DNA from: Hymenobacter guriensis
GTDB lineage: Bacteria; Bacteroidota; Bacteroidia; Cytophagales; Hymenobacteraceae
Direction: 5' to 3'
DNA: 64,000 nucleotides
NCBI RefSeq assembly: GCF_015773195.1
Contig: NZ_JADWYK010000006.1
Span: 248,001-312,000, forward strand
Part shown: positions 15,959-24,667 of the stretch, piece by piece
How the letters are laid out: each line of letters opens with the position of its first letter
Numbering within the stretch: the first letter of the stretch is position 1
Position numbers and translations under genes: made by a program
Notes under the pieces: model-generated
Told to the model about the DNA's origin: nothing
The model's input: only the letters and a program-made list of their open reading frames with translations
Databases searched by the model: none

Positions 15959-16888
15959 TCAGGCACCTTTCATGATACCGGCGCGCACTAGGTTGCCGAT
16001 GAGGCGGGCCTGCACGTCGTTGCCAGCAGTTTCGTCGCCGGTAGGTAGCGGGGCACCCGTGATACGCTCGTAAATATCGAGGTAGCGGCGGGTGGCTTCG
16101 GCGGATACTTCGGGGGTGAGGGCGCGGGGGTACTGGCCGTCCTGCTTATTGGCAATCAGCCACTGGCGCACGTACTCCTTATCCATTTGCTCGGCCGTCT
16201 CGGGGTTTCTGGCGTAGTCCTCGGCGCTCCAGAACCGCGATGAGTCGGGCGTGTGAATTTCGTCAATCAGAATCAACTCTCCATCCAGCAAGCCAAACTC
16301 GTACTTGGTATCCACCAGGATGATGCCGCGCTCGGCCATCCACTTAGAAGCGAAGTTGAACAGCTCCAAGGACTTCACCCGCATCCTCTCGTACAGCTCC
16401 GCCGACACCCAGCCTTCCGCTACCAAGTTCTCCGGCGTTATTTCACGGTCCGACTCCTCCTTGGTGGTAGGCGTCACGATGGGCTCGGGGAACTGCTGGT
16501 GTTTGGTTAGGCCGTCCGGTACCGTCACGCCTGAGAAGGTGCGTTGGCCCTGCTGGTAGCCGCGTAGCATCGAGCCCGTGAGGTAGTTGCGCACCACCAT
16601 CTCCACCCGAATTGGCTCGGCCTCCTTGGCTAGCGTCACGTTCGGGTCGAGCAGCGAAATCACGTGGTTCGGAATGATGTGCTGGGTTTTGTCGAACCAG
16701 AAAGCGGCCAGCCCGTTCAGCACCGCGCCTTTGTGGGCCACGGGCGTTTCCAGCACCGAATCGAAAGCCGAGAGGCGGTCGGTTACCACGATAAGCCGCT
16801 CCCCGGAAGGGGCGCGGTACGAGTCGCGAACTTTGCCGCGGTGCAGGAGTTCGAGCTGGGGGGTATCGAAGTGGTTGAGGGTGTTCAT
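15959..16888 (-). CDS. purC: Phosphoribosylaminoimidazole-succinocarboxamide synthase
   Basis: 309 residues. Joins aspartate to CAIR to give SAICAR. Visible signatures: LLHRGKVRDSYRAP at the N-terminus, VVTDRLSAFDSVLETPVAHKG, VEMVVRNYLTGSMLRGYQ, and LVDTKYEFGLLDGELILIDE with HTPDSSRFW. The long (about 300-residue) form with these motifs is the ADE1-like bacterial type. It lies 46 bp behind purQ and ends 13 bp before the SnoaL-like gene. Start at 16888 fits the family N-terminus. Confidence 0.96.
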   Translation of the reverse strand: MNTLNHFDTPQLELLHRGKVRDSYRAPSGERLIVVTDRLSAFDSVLETPVAHKGAVLNGLAAFWFDKTQHIIPNHVISLLDPNVTLAKEAEPIRVEMVVRNYLTGSMLRGYQQGQRTFSGVTVPDGLTKHQQFPEPIVTPTTKEESDREITPENLVAEGWVSAELYERMRVKSLELFNFASKWMAERGIILVDTKYEFGLLDGELILIDEIHTPDSSRFWSAEDYARNPETAEQMDKEYVRQWLIANKQDGQYPRALTPEVSAEATRRYLDIYERITGAPLPTGDETAGNDVQARLIGNLVRAGIMKGA

Positions 16889-16934
16889 ACAACGAGTTAG
16901 CAGCCGGCGCTAGGCCAGTAGCTTGCGGAGGTGT

Positions 16935-17978
16935 CTAGGATGAAAACTGGCGGGCTTCCTGAGGTGTAGCGGCGGTTTGGCGCTGGCTCTGCACGTGCTC
17001 CACAATGTTGCGGAACAAGCGCAGGCCGTCCCCTTCCTCGCTCAGGCCGGGGTTCTGACGCTTGCGCCGGGCCCAGTCGGGGTGGTTATAGAGGGACAGG
17101 AAGGCCTCGGGGTGCGGCATCAGCCCGAATACCTGGCCGGTGATATCGGTCAGGCCGGCGCAGTTCAGGTCGGCACCGTTAGGATTGTGCGGGTACACGT
17201 CCGTCGGTGAGCCATCGAAATCAGTGTAGGCCAGGCAGTTCAGCGCACGTGCTTCGATTTGAGCCAAAGTCTCTTCGCCTTTAATAATCAGGCGTCCTTC
17301 GCCGTGGCGCACGGGCACTTCCATTGAGTCGATGCCTTTCAGGAAAGGGGAATTCGACTTCGGGTTGACTTTCAGGCGCACCCACCGGTCTTCGTAACGG
17401 CCTGAGGCGTTGTGCGTCAGGGTTACTTCGGGCGTTACGTTGCCACTCAGGTTGGGGAGCAAACCTAGCTTCACCAGCACTTGAAAGCCGTTGCAGATGC
17501 CCATCACGAACTTGCCGTTGGCGATGAACTCCTTGATGTCGTCGAGCAGAGTACGGCCCTCGGCGTTTTTGCGGTAGCGCAGCTTATTGGCCAGCACCAC
17601 GCCCGAGCCCAGGTCGTCGCCGAAGCTGAAGCCGCCGGGGAAGTTCAGGATGTCGTAGTCGTGGATGCTGATGTGGCCGTGCAGCACCTGGTTCAGGTGC
17701 ACGATGGTTGGCTCGGCGCCGGCTAGCTTGTAGGCGGCAGCAAACTCCTCTTCGCAGTTGATGCCGAAGCCAGTCAGGATGAGGGCGCGCACTGGCTGCT
17801 CGGCAGCAGTTTCTGCCGACACGTGTCCTAGAGGCTCGGTGCTTTCGTGGCCGCCGTCAATGCTCTTGTAGCCGAGCACCGTCACGGTACCGTCGGCGTT
17901 GGTTTGCGCTGGTCCCGTCTCGTCGCGCTGCGGCATGGGCGGCGAATTCAGATCCGGAAATAATGGTTTCTCGTTCAT
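16935..17978 (-). CDS. purQ: Phosphoribosylformylglycinamidine synthase, glutaminase subunit
   Basis: 347 residues from the ATG at 17978, which overlaps the purL stop as ATGA. Supplies ammonia from glutamine to PurL. The class I amidotransferase core starts near residue 64 (VRALILTGFGINCEEE); the nucleophile Cys is in GICNGFQVLVKLGLL and the His/Glu pair in LMPHPE. Compared with the usual PurQ of about 220-230 residues, it has an N-terminal extension of about 60 polar residues of unknown use; an internal ATG (MPQRDE) would shorten this only slightly. The architecture looks like the C-terminal part of a large single-chain PurL that has been split off. Confidence 0.93.
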   Translation of the reverse strand: MNEKPLFPDLNSPPMPQRDETGPAQTNADGTVTVLGYKSIDGGHESTEPLGHVSAETAAEQPVRALILTGFGINCEEEFAAAYKLAGAEPTIVHLNQVLHGHISIHDYDILNFPGGFSFGDDLGSGVVLANKLRYRKNAEGRTLLDDIKEFIANGKFVMGICNGFQVLVKLGLLPNLSGNVTPEVTLTHNASGRYEDRWVRLKVNPKSNSPFLKGIDSMEVPVRHGEGRLIIKGEETLAQIEARALNCLAYTDFDGSPTDVYPHNPNGADLNCAGLTDITGQVFGLMPHPEAFLSLYNHPDWARRKRQNPGLSEEGDGLRLFRNIVEHVQSQRQTAATPQEARQFSS

Positions 17979-20900
17979 GATACCTGAGCCGCTTCGTGCT
18001 GGCCGAAGCCGATAATTCTGTTTACTGGGCCATTCGTCCACTCGTGGCGCAGGGCCGCCGCGCTGGCCGAAATAACGGTTTGCCCGTTGTGGCGCACCGT
18101 GAGCTGGCTGTCCTGCGTTACCACACCGAGGCGGGTAGCGCGGGCGCCGAAGTGCTGCTCGAAAGCCACCACATCTTCCGGCGCCACCGTGGCCACAAAG
18201 CGGGAGTGCGACTCCGAGAACAGCTGCGCCGCTAGGCCTAGGCCAGTAGCAGGCAGCTCCACATCGGCGCCAAACCCATGCCCAAACGTGGCTTCCGCCA
18301 AGGCAACCGCTAGGCCACCATCCGATAAGTCGTGGCAAGACTGAATGAGGCCGTTGTCGTTGGCCTGGCCCATCAGCGTGTAGAGGGCTTTGGCTTCTTC
18401 GAACCGAACCTTGGGCACGTTGGCGCCTAGCTCACCGAAAAGCTGATAGAACTCTGAGCCGCCCAGCTCGTCGTAGGTTTCGCCCAGCAGGTACACCACG
18501 TCATCGGCTTGCTTAAAGTCGGAGGTGATGGTGCGGCGCACGTCCTCGATTTTGGCGGTCATGGAATACAGGACCGTGGGCGGAACGGAAATCTTCACGC
18601 CATCGGCCTTGAAGTCGTTCTTCATCGAGTCCTTGCCCGAGGTGAGCGGGATGCAGTAGGCCGCCGTGGCATCGCGCAGGGCCTGGCACATGCGCACCAG
18701 CTTGGCCAGCTTGTGCTTGCCGTCGGGGTTGGTAGTGGGGTCGTACACCGAGTCGGGTACGCAGAAGTTGTCGTTCACCGACCAGAAGTTGCCGTCGCCG
18801 TAGCTTAGGTTGGGCAGCTTCCCTCCTACCGCCACAATCTGGCGCACAGCCTCGTCAAACGCGCCGGCCGACATATCATAGGCGTCTATATCGCCAAAGC
18901 GAGGCAGGATACCGTTGCTCACCGCTACCCCTTCCCAGCTCTCGAAGTTGAAGCGCACCACGGCGGCATCCTGCGGAGCCTGACCGGTAGCACCCATGAG
19001 CGGCTTGATAATCGTGCGGCCTTTCACCTCGTGGTCGTACTGCCGAATTACCGATTCGCGGGAGCAGATGTTGAGCGAGCCCAGCAGGCGGCTCAGCACG
19101 TCGGTATAGTCGAGGTCAGTAGGTAGCGCGGGCTCCTGGGCGGTAGGCTTGGTCCACTCGGCTTCCAGCACTTTGCGGGGCACGCCGTTGTGCAGGAACT
19201 CCATGTCAATACGGGCCACCGATTCCCCGTCGAAGCGTACGTCGAGGCTGCCATCGGAGGTAAAGTAGCCGATATCGGTCAGCTCCACTTCCATTTCCTG
19301 GCCTAGGGCCATCAATTCAGCCATCTTGCTCGGCTCCACAGCCAGCGAGAAACGCTCCTGCGACTCCGACACGAAGATTTCCCACGGACGTAGACCAGGG
19401 TATTTCAGGGGCACTTTCTCCAGCTCCACCACGGCGCCGCCGCTGATGGTAGCCAGCTCGCCAATGGAGGAAGACAAGCCGCCCGCACCGTTGTCGGTGC
19501 TGCACTTGATAAGGCCGCGGCGGGCAGCTAGGATCAGGAAGTCCATGGCCAGCTTCTGGGTAATGGGCGAGCCAATTTGCACAGCCGTGGCGGGCGAGGT
19601 TTCGTCTAGCTCAATGCTGGAGAAGGTAGCGCCGTGGATGCCGTCTTTGCCCACCCGACCACCGGCCATGATGATGCGGTCCTGAGCATCAATCTTCTTT
19701 TCCCAAGAATCGAGACCAGCCAGCTGCATGGGCATTACGGCGCCGGTGCCGCAGTACACCAGCGGCTTACCCGCGTACCGATCATCGAACACAATGGCAC
19801 CGTTCACCGTCGGTACGCCCGACTTATTGCCGCCATCTTCAATGCCCTTGCGGACGCCTTCGAAAATGCGGCGCGGGTGCAGCTGGTTGCTCAGCAGGGT
19901 GCCCGAAAACTCAGGGTTGCCAAAGCACAGTACGTTGGTATTGAACAGCAGCCGCGCCCCCCCAATGCCCGTAGCCAGTGGGTCACGATTGTTGCCCAGG
20001 ATGCCGGTAATAGCCCCGCCGTAAGGGTCGATAGCCGAGGGTGAGTTGTGCGTCTCGACCTTCCACACGAACAACGACTCCGGGTTGATACGCACGGCGC
20101 CGGCGTTGTCGCTGAACACCTTAATCAGCCAGTCGTTGCCGTTGGCGCGGAGCTGGCGGTCAACCTCAGAGGTAGCGTTTTTGATGTAGGTTTTGAACAG
20201 AGAGTCCACCTCAAACTCCTCGCCCGTGTCCGCATCCCGGTATTTAATAACAGCGCTGAACTCCTTATGCTTGCAATGCTCCGACCACGTCTGGGCAATG
20301 ATTTCCAGCTCGCAGTCTGTAGGGTCCTGGGGCAGGCCGGCGGCTTGGCGCCTAGCGGCAATGCTGGTGTAATGGTCGCGCACGACGCGCATTTCCTCCA
20401 GGTTCAGGGCGTAGAGGTTGTCTTTCGACAGCTTAACCAGCTCCTCATCCGAGAGGCCTACCAGCGGCACCGTGTCCGTAATAGATTCGGCCCCACCGCC
20501 CGGCCGCGGCGTATAGTCGCGAATCTGGGCTATGGGGCCGACCTCGAAGCGGTTGATCATTTTGTTGCCGAGCAGGTCTTCGGCCAGGCGGCGCAGGCTA
20601 CTCTCCGGCAGCTCGTGCTCCAGGAAGTAGAGCCGTTTGCTGAAGATGTGCTGGGTATGGGTGTCCAGCGGCTGGTTCAGGAAGTCGCCGAGGGCGTTCT
20701 GGGCCGATATGCCTTCGTCGTCGGTTACGCCGGGCAGCTTGGCCACTAGGATGTAGCTTTTGTATTCGGAGCCGTGGCGGAACTCGTCGAGGGCTACGTC
20801 GTGCAGCACGGGGTCCTGGAGGCAGTGGGTGGCGAAGTCGCGCAGTTGCTCATCGCTCACGGGGTAGCGCACCGTGTAGAGGGCGGTGCTTTGCACCCGG

Positions 20901-21010
20901 CCAGTAGAGAGGCCTAGGTGGCGTTGGGCAGCTTCGGCTACGCGTTGGCCCTCGCCATCGTGTTGGCCGGGCTTGAGCAGAAGCTGTATGGTTCTTTGGG
21001 TAGAGTCCAA
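17975..21010 (-). CDS. purL: Phosphoribosylformylglycinamidine synthase, large synthetase subunit with fused PurS-like region
   Basis: 1011 residues. Converts FGAR to FGAM using ATP and ammonia from PurQ. The first 160 residues contain two PurS-like units (TIQLLLKPGQHDGEGQRV; SYILVAKLPGVTDDEGISAQ), followed by the linker and two AIRS-type ATPase halves (QTWSEHCKHKEF, VETHNSPSAIDPYGGA, GAGGLSSSIGEL, LPLTSGKDSMKND-like, CHDLSDGGLAVALAEA). The start is a TTG at 21010: an in-frame TAG lies 15 bp upstream of it and the next Met is far inside. It overlaps purQ by 4 bp and follows pyrE after 125 bp. Confidence 0.94.
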   Translation of the reverse strand: MDSTQRTIQLLLKPGQHDGEGQRVAEAAQRHLGLSTGRVQSTALYTVRYPVSDEQLRDFATHCLQDPVLHDVALDEFRHGSEYKSYILVAKLPGVTDDEGISAQNALGDFLNQPLDTHTQHIFSKRLYFLEHELPESSLRRLAEDLLGNKMINRFEVGPIAQIRDYTPRPGGGAESITDTVPLVGLSDEELVKLSKDNLYALNLEEMRVVRDHYTSIAARRQAAGLPQDPTDCELEIIAQTWSEHCKHKEFSAVIKYRDADTGEEFEVDSLFKTYIKNATSEVDRQLRANGNDWLIKVFSDNAGAVRINPESLFVWKVETHNSPSAIDPYGGAITGILGNNRDPLATGIGGARLLFNTNVLCFGNPEFSGTLLSNQLHPRRIFEGVRKGIEDGGNKSGVPTVNGAIVFDDRYAGKPLVYCGTGAVMPMQLAGLDSWEKKIDAQDRIIMAGGRVGKDGIHGATFSSIELDETSPATAVQIGSPITQKLAMDFLILAARRGLIKCSTDNGAGGLSSSIGELATISGGAVVELEKVPLKYPGLRPWEIFVSESQERFSLAVEPSKMAELMALGQEMEVELTDIGYFTSDGSLDVRFDGESVARIDMEFLHNGVPRKVLEAEWTKPTAQEPALPTDLDYTDVLSRLLGSLNICSRESVIRQYDHEVKGRTIIKPLMGATGQAPQDAAVVRFNFESWEGVAVSNGILPRFGDIDAYDMSAGAFDEAVRQIVAVGGKLPNLSYGDGNFWSVNDNFCVPDSVYDPTTNPDGKHKLAKLVRMCQALRDATAAYCIPLTSGKDSMKNDFKADGVKISVPPTVLYSMTAKIEDVRRTITSDFKQADDVVYLLGETYDELGGSEFYQLFGELGANVPKVRFEEAKALYTLMGQANDNGLIQSCHDLSDGGLAVALAEATFGHGFGADVELPATGLGLAAQLFSESHSRFVATVAPEDVVAFEQHFGARATRLGVVTQDSQLTVRHNGQTVISASAAALRHEWTNGPVNRIIGFGQHEAAQVS

Positions 21011-21135
21011 AAGAGGGAGGTTTGTCTATTTTTCGGGTTTCCCACGCTGAGGCGACTGTGCCACCGTGAGGAAGCATACCCACGCAGGGTACGCCGAAAA
21101 TGCCTTGCCGTAGCGCCGGTTGCGCCGCAGTAGGT

Positions 21136-21789
21136 TCAAGAAAACGCTTTATCGGGCCGACTGCCCGGTTTCACCACCGGAATACCTGCCCGGCACAGCG
21201 GGCAATCATCGGGTGCGTAGGTAGCCGCCGTAACTGGCAGCAGGGCAAAGTTCGGGAAATTCAGCGCAGCATTCCCACCCGTGCGGTCAATTAAACTGGC
21301 CACGGCCAAAACTTTTGCGCCTAAGCCCTCTAGTACCCGCGCTACTTCATTGGTGCTCTTGCCCGTAGTAACTACGTCTTCGGCAATAATAACCTTCTGA
21401 CCTAGCTCGATGGTAAAGCCCCGTCGCAGGGTCATCTGCCCCGAATCATCCCGCTCCGTGAAGATGCCCGGTACGCCCAGCTGCCGGGCTAGCTCGTAGC
21501 CAATGACCACGCCGCCCATAGCAGGGCCCACCACCACATCGGGCTGCAAACCGGCCTGTTGAATTTGGCGGGCCAGTTCCGCAGCGGCCGGCGCGGCCAG
21601 GTCGGGGCGGCGCAGGAACCGGGCACACTGCACGTAGGTATCAGAATGCAAACCGGAGGAAAGGCGGAAGTGGCCGCGCAACAGCGCATCTTCCTGCAGG
21701 AGTTGCTCTTCTAGTTCTTCAGAAGTGAAGGTGGGTTGGGCAGAAGTCAAGGGTAAAACTCGATTGTATAAGGTTTGGAAAGGCTTCAT
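21136..21789 (-). CDS. pyrE: Orotate phosphoribosyltransferase
   Basis: 217 residues. Makes OMP from orotate and PRPP. The PRPP-binding signature is VIIAEDVVTTGKST, preceded by VVVGPAMGGVVIGYELARQL and the flexible-loop region ERDDSGQMTLRRGF. The N-terminus HFRLSSGLHSDTYVQCARFL fits the short bacterial type with a leading extension of about 25 residues. It ends with a Cys-containing segment (DDCPLCRAG) also found in several Bacteroidota and cyanobacterial enzymes. 22 bp behind pyrF, in the pyrimidine head of the operon. Confidence 0.95.
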   Translation of the reverse strand: MKPFQTLYNRVLPLTSAQPTFTSEELEEQLLQEDALLRGHFRLSSGLHSDTYVQCARFLRRPDLAAPAAAELARQIQQAGLQPDVVVGPAMGGVVIGYELARQLGVPGIFTERDDSGQMTLRRGFTIELGQKVIIAEDVVTTGKSTNEVARVLEGLGAKVLAVASLIDRTGGNAALNFPNFALLPVTAATYAPDDCPLCRAGIPVVKPGSRPDKAFS

Positions 21790-21811
21790 TGATGAAGCAG
21801 GACGGGTGGGA

Positions 21812-22573
21812 TTACGCCGTTACGGGGCGGAACCGATTGATCTGCTCTACCAGCTCCCGCGCCGTTGCGCCGGCATCGGCTGCTTGCCATAACACGCGTG
21901 ACGTATTAATGAGGAGGCCGGAGCCGTCGGGGCGAAGGCCCGCTTTCAACGTGGCTTGCAGGTCGCCGCCCTGGGCGCCCACGCCGGGCACCAGGAACCA
22001 GAGCCCTGGGCAGAGGGTACGCAGGCGGCCTACGGCCTCGGCATTGGTAGCGCCAACAACTAGCCCGATGCCTCCAATTTCGGAATCCAGGCGACTGGCT
22101 ACTTTAGCTACCCCATCGGCCAGGGAGCCGCCGCGGGTGAGGGCCATGTCCTGCATGGAGTACTGCGACTTATTCGAGGTTTTGGCCAGCACAAACACCA
22201 GCTTGTTTTCTCGCACAAACGGCCGCACCGCGTCGTCGCCCATATAGGGGTTTACCGTGACGCCATCAGCCCCTACCACGTCGTAGGCGAAGCGGGCATA
22301 GTGGTCGGCGGTGTTGGCTATGTCGCCGAACTTGCCATCCAGAATCACCGGAATATCCTTTGGAATGCGCTGCACCGTTTCTTTCAGAAGCTGCACCCCG
22401 TTTTCCCGGCTCAGAAAGAAGGCCAGGTTGGGCTTGAAGGCGGCGGCATAGGCGTGCGTCTGGTCGATAACTTCGGCCAGGCGTCGGGCTACCTGGGCAT
22501 CGTCGCCCACGGGGTCTAGGCCGACGCAGAGCAGGGAGTTAGCGGTTTCGGTGCGTTGAATAAGCTTTTGCAT
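21812..22573 (-). CDS. pyrF: Orotidine-5'-phosphate decarboxylase
   Basis: 253 residues, the longer group-2 type. Decarboxylates OMP to UMP. The catalytic Asp-Lys region is IPVILDGKFGDIANTADHYA, the phosphate-binding end is WFLVPGVGAQGGDLQATL, and SLLCVGLDPVGDD marks the first strand. It lies 65 bp behind the dihydroorotate dehydrogenase gene and 22 bp before pyrE, so the last pyrimidine steps are encoded together. Confidence 0.95.
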   Translation of the reverse strand: MQKLIQRTETANSLLCVGLDPVGDDAQVARRLAEVIDQTHAYAAAFKPNLAFFLSRENGVQLLKETVQRIPKDIPVILDGKFGDIANTADHYARFAYDVVGADGVTVNPYMGDDAVRPFVRENKLVFVLAKTSNKSQYSMQDMALTRGGSLADGVAKVASRLDSEIGGIGLVVGATNAEAVGRLRTLCPGLWFLVPGVGAQGGDLQATLKAGLRPDGSGLLINTSRVLWQAADAGATARELVEQINRFRPVTA

Positions 22574-22638
22574 GGGTGGGTTGATAAGTGTAAAAGCGGG
22601 TATTTTCTGGAAGAGGCAGTACTACTTTGGGCAGCCCA

Positions 22639-23487
22639 TCACGAATTGATAGGCACCAGATGCCCGCACTCGGCAGCTAGGCGCGCCGAAAGGCCGGGCT
22701 CCAGCCACTCGCCGCTGGCTACCTGCACGGCCACGGCGCCGCAACGCATATAGTCGGTAACGTGACCTGCTGTGAATACCCCGCCGGTGCCCACGACGGG
22801 CAGGGTAATGCGGGCATCGTGCGCCAGCTCCCACACGCAGCGTAGGGCTACGGGGCGCAGGGCTTCGCCGGAGAGGCCGCCCGCTACCGGCGCATCGGCA
22901 GCATTGTCGGATAGGTGCAGGGCTTTGAGCAGGTTGGTGGCAGCCAGGGCAGTGGCGCCCCCTTCCTGAGCACCCAGCGCCAGGCCTCGGATGTGCTCGG
23001 GCCAGGGTGGTAGCTTCACGAGGATGATGGCATCGGGGCCTAGCTCATTGCGTACCGCCTGGGTGGCTTCGCGCACAAACTTGGCGTTCAGCTCCGCGCC
23101 CTTTTCAGTATCGGGTTGGGTGATGTAGACTTCTACCCCAGCTATCTGGGCGCCTACCTCTCGGGCCAGAAAGCGCGCAATCTTGCGAAACCCCGGCACG
23201 CCGGGCGCCGTGATGCTCACCAGCACTGGTACGCCGTAGCTGAGTAGGTGGGGTAAATGCTCCTGCACCAGAATTTCGGCGCTTTCCGTGTGCATGTTGG
23301 TGGCGTTGAGCAGGGTTTGCTCATTCACCTGCCAAATGCCTTCTTCGTAGAGCCCGGGCTTGGGCTCCATGGTTACGGTACGGGTAAATATGGCGCCCAG
23401 ACGGTCGTAAGCCGGTCCGGCCGGCAGTTGCCACGGAGCCGCTGCCAAGCATACGGGATTTTGTAAAGTAAGCGGGCCGAGTTGCAT
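22639..23487 (-). CDS. pyrD: Dihydroorotate dehydrogenase-type flavoprotein
   Basis: 282 residues from the ATG at 23487 (MQLGPLTLQNPVCLAAAPWQ), chosen because the TIM-barrel begins here. FMN-barrel features include FTRTVTMEPKPGLYEEG, ILVKLPPWPEHIRGLA, and at the C-terminus LPVVGTGGVFTAGHVTDYMRCGAVAVQVASG, which holds the phosphate-binding loops of class 1 enzymes. It sits at the head of the pyr-pur operon, which supports the role in orotate formation. Class (1A or 1B) is not certain; no pyrK-like subunit is adjacent. Confidence 0.85.
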   Translation of the reverse strand: MQLGPLTLQNPVCLAAAPWQLPAGPAYDRLGAIFTRTVTMEPKPGLYEEGIWQVNEQTLLNATNMHTESAEILVQEHLPHLLSYGVPVLVSITAPGVPGFRKIARFLAREVGAQIAGVEVYITQPDTEKGAELNAKFVREATQAVRNELGPDAIILVKLPPWPEHIRGLALGAQEGGATALAATNLLKALHLSDNAADAPVAGGLSGEALRPVALRCVWELAHDARITLPVVGTGGVFTAGHVTDYMRCGAVAVQVASGEWLEPGLSARLAAECGHLVPINS

Positions 23488-23655
23488 AGGATACTTGCTA
23501 CGAAAGTGCGTTGAGAGTTCTGATCGGGCCGGAAGTGGGTGGCTCACTGGCCTGGATCTTCACCAATTTTCCCCTGATTTAGAGTCCCTAACTGTGAACC
23601 ACCCGGTCCTGCCCCCGGGCAGGATTTCCATCACTGACGTTTGGGCCGGTGTAAA

Positions 23656-23686
23656 AAACAAAGCACCCGGTAAGCTACCGGGTGCT
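23656..23686 (-). terminator. Terminator of the 71-residue gene
   Basis: AGCACCCGGTA (23662-23672) and TACCGGGTGCT (23676-23686) form an 11-bp perfect stem with a 3-base loop. On the minus strand it is followed by a T-rich tract (23651-23661 on the plus strand is mostly A). It closes the gene at 23701-23916 and separates it from pyrD. Confidence 0.88.
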
Positions 23687-23700
23687 AGGCAAAGCGAGAA

Positions 23701-23916
23701 TTAGATTACATCGTCGCGGTTGATTTGAAAAGGCAGGTATTCCTGGCTGTCTTTCCGGCCGAAAATGAGTTGCGCGGCTACGTCCACAATGTGCGACATG
23801 TTATGGCTGCTGACGAAGCCTTGGGCTTCCAGGCAACCATTGGCGTTGAGCACGTTGCGCGCAGCAACAGGAGCGGCTGCTACCATCTGTTGAGAGAGAA
23901 TGGCGGTATCGTTCAT
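23701..23916 (-). CDS. Small hypothetical protein
   Basis: 71 residues from the ATG at 23916 (MNDTAILSQQMVAAAPVAARN). The frame is open back to 24273 but crosses a terminator-like hairpin at 24006-24026, so the short version is preferred. The sequence contains a single Cys and an amphipathic middle (NMSHIVDVAAQLIFG) and ends FQINRDDVI. No family is recognised. A strong terminator directly follows its stop, which supports real expression. Cytoplasmic by lack of a signal peptide. Confidence 0.6.
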   Translation of the reverse strand: MNDTAILSQQMVAAAPVAARNVLNANGCLEAQGFVSSHNMSHIVDVAAQLIFGRKDSQEYLPFQINRDDVI

Positions 23917-24667
23917 GGGCCTTACCATTGTAGGAAATGTACGCTGGAAAATGGTCGTACTCAGACCGCCCAAGGTGCCAACCAAACTGGTTGGGCACAA
24001 AAAAACCGCTTCAAAAACCGAAGCGGCAGTACGGAAGAATCCAGGAAAAATAGAAGAGTCGATGTGCAGAAAGACCTTCCGGTCTTTTCGCAGGACAGCG
24101 TTATGACTAGTCCCGCGCTTCATCAGTTTTGCTGGATAAGGTGAAGCATGCGACAAAGCTAAGCATAGTTTTTTACGCCGCAATACTGCCGTAACATTAA
24201 GTTTTGTTTGCCGAACTATTGCGCTTAGTCTTTCTGCTGCTTGCCTATTGTGCGGCACCCTTGCAAACCACATGCCTGCGTATATAGCTGACCTGCAACA
24301 ATCTACTTAAGCATCGTATTTTCATAATACCATACCCTCATGACGATTCCACTATTCAATTGAACTGGGAAAAATAGTGTGTTTTGACGAGCTTCCTCAA
24401 TAGCAGCCACTCCTTCCGCCCTTTGCAGCAGTACTGGTAAACGGGTAAAATCAGAGTAATACCCAGGTTTTGTCTTTTATGTCGACTTATATATTTAGTC
24501 TTTAGAACAGACCGAAACGAAACCCATATAACGATAAAACACAATTTCTTTTCAACTTAACAAACCAATAACGTGCTTTGGAATGTTCAACAATCCTAAA
24601 GGCTGTAATTTCGCACCGAGTTCTACGCATCCCGCCCTGTCCTATTTCGGTTTCCTTGTCTGTAGCC
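23917..24667. other. Intergenic region with an orphan terminator
   Basis: About 750 bp between divergent genes. The right half (24290-24560) is AT-rich and without a convincing ORF. The left half has a minus-strand terminator-like hairpin at 24000-24026 (listed separately) and a second hairpin around 24070-24087 (AAAGACC / GGTCTTT). Promoters for the two flanking genes must lie here. Confidence 0.5.
24000..24026 (-). terminator. Orphan rho-independent terminator
   Basis: On the minus strand CCGCTTC and GAAGCGG (24026-24020 and 24012-24006) form a 7-bp stem with a 7-base loop followed by a run of seven T. No recognisable gene ends in front of it, so it may close a short RNA or small ORF transcribed leftward from about 24100-24280. 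Confidence 0.65.

Noticed and set aside
21010..21135. Frameshift or sequencing error hiding an upstream purL start
   Set aside because: The TTG at 21010 lies directly before a normal PurL N-terminus and the upstream in-frame TAG is clear, so a TTG start suffices.
23701..24273. 190-residue version of the small hypothetical protein
   Set aside because: It would read through a terminator-like hairpin with a T-run and the first 119 residues look random; the 71-residue start is preferred.
24356..24544. 62-codon minus-strand open frame in an AT-rich region
   Set aside because: No start signal, no conserved-looking pattern, and low-complexity codon use; region is more likely non-coding.
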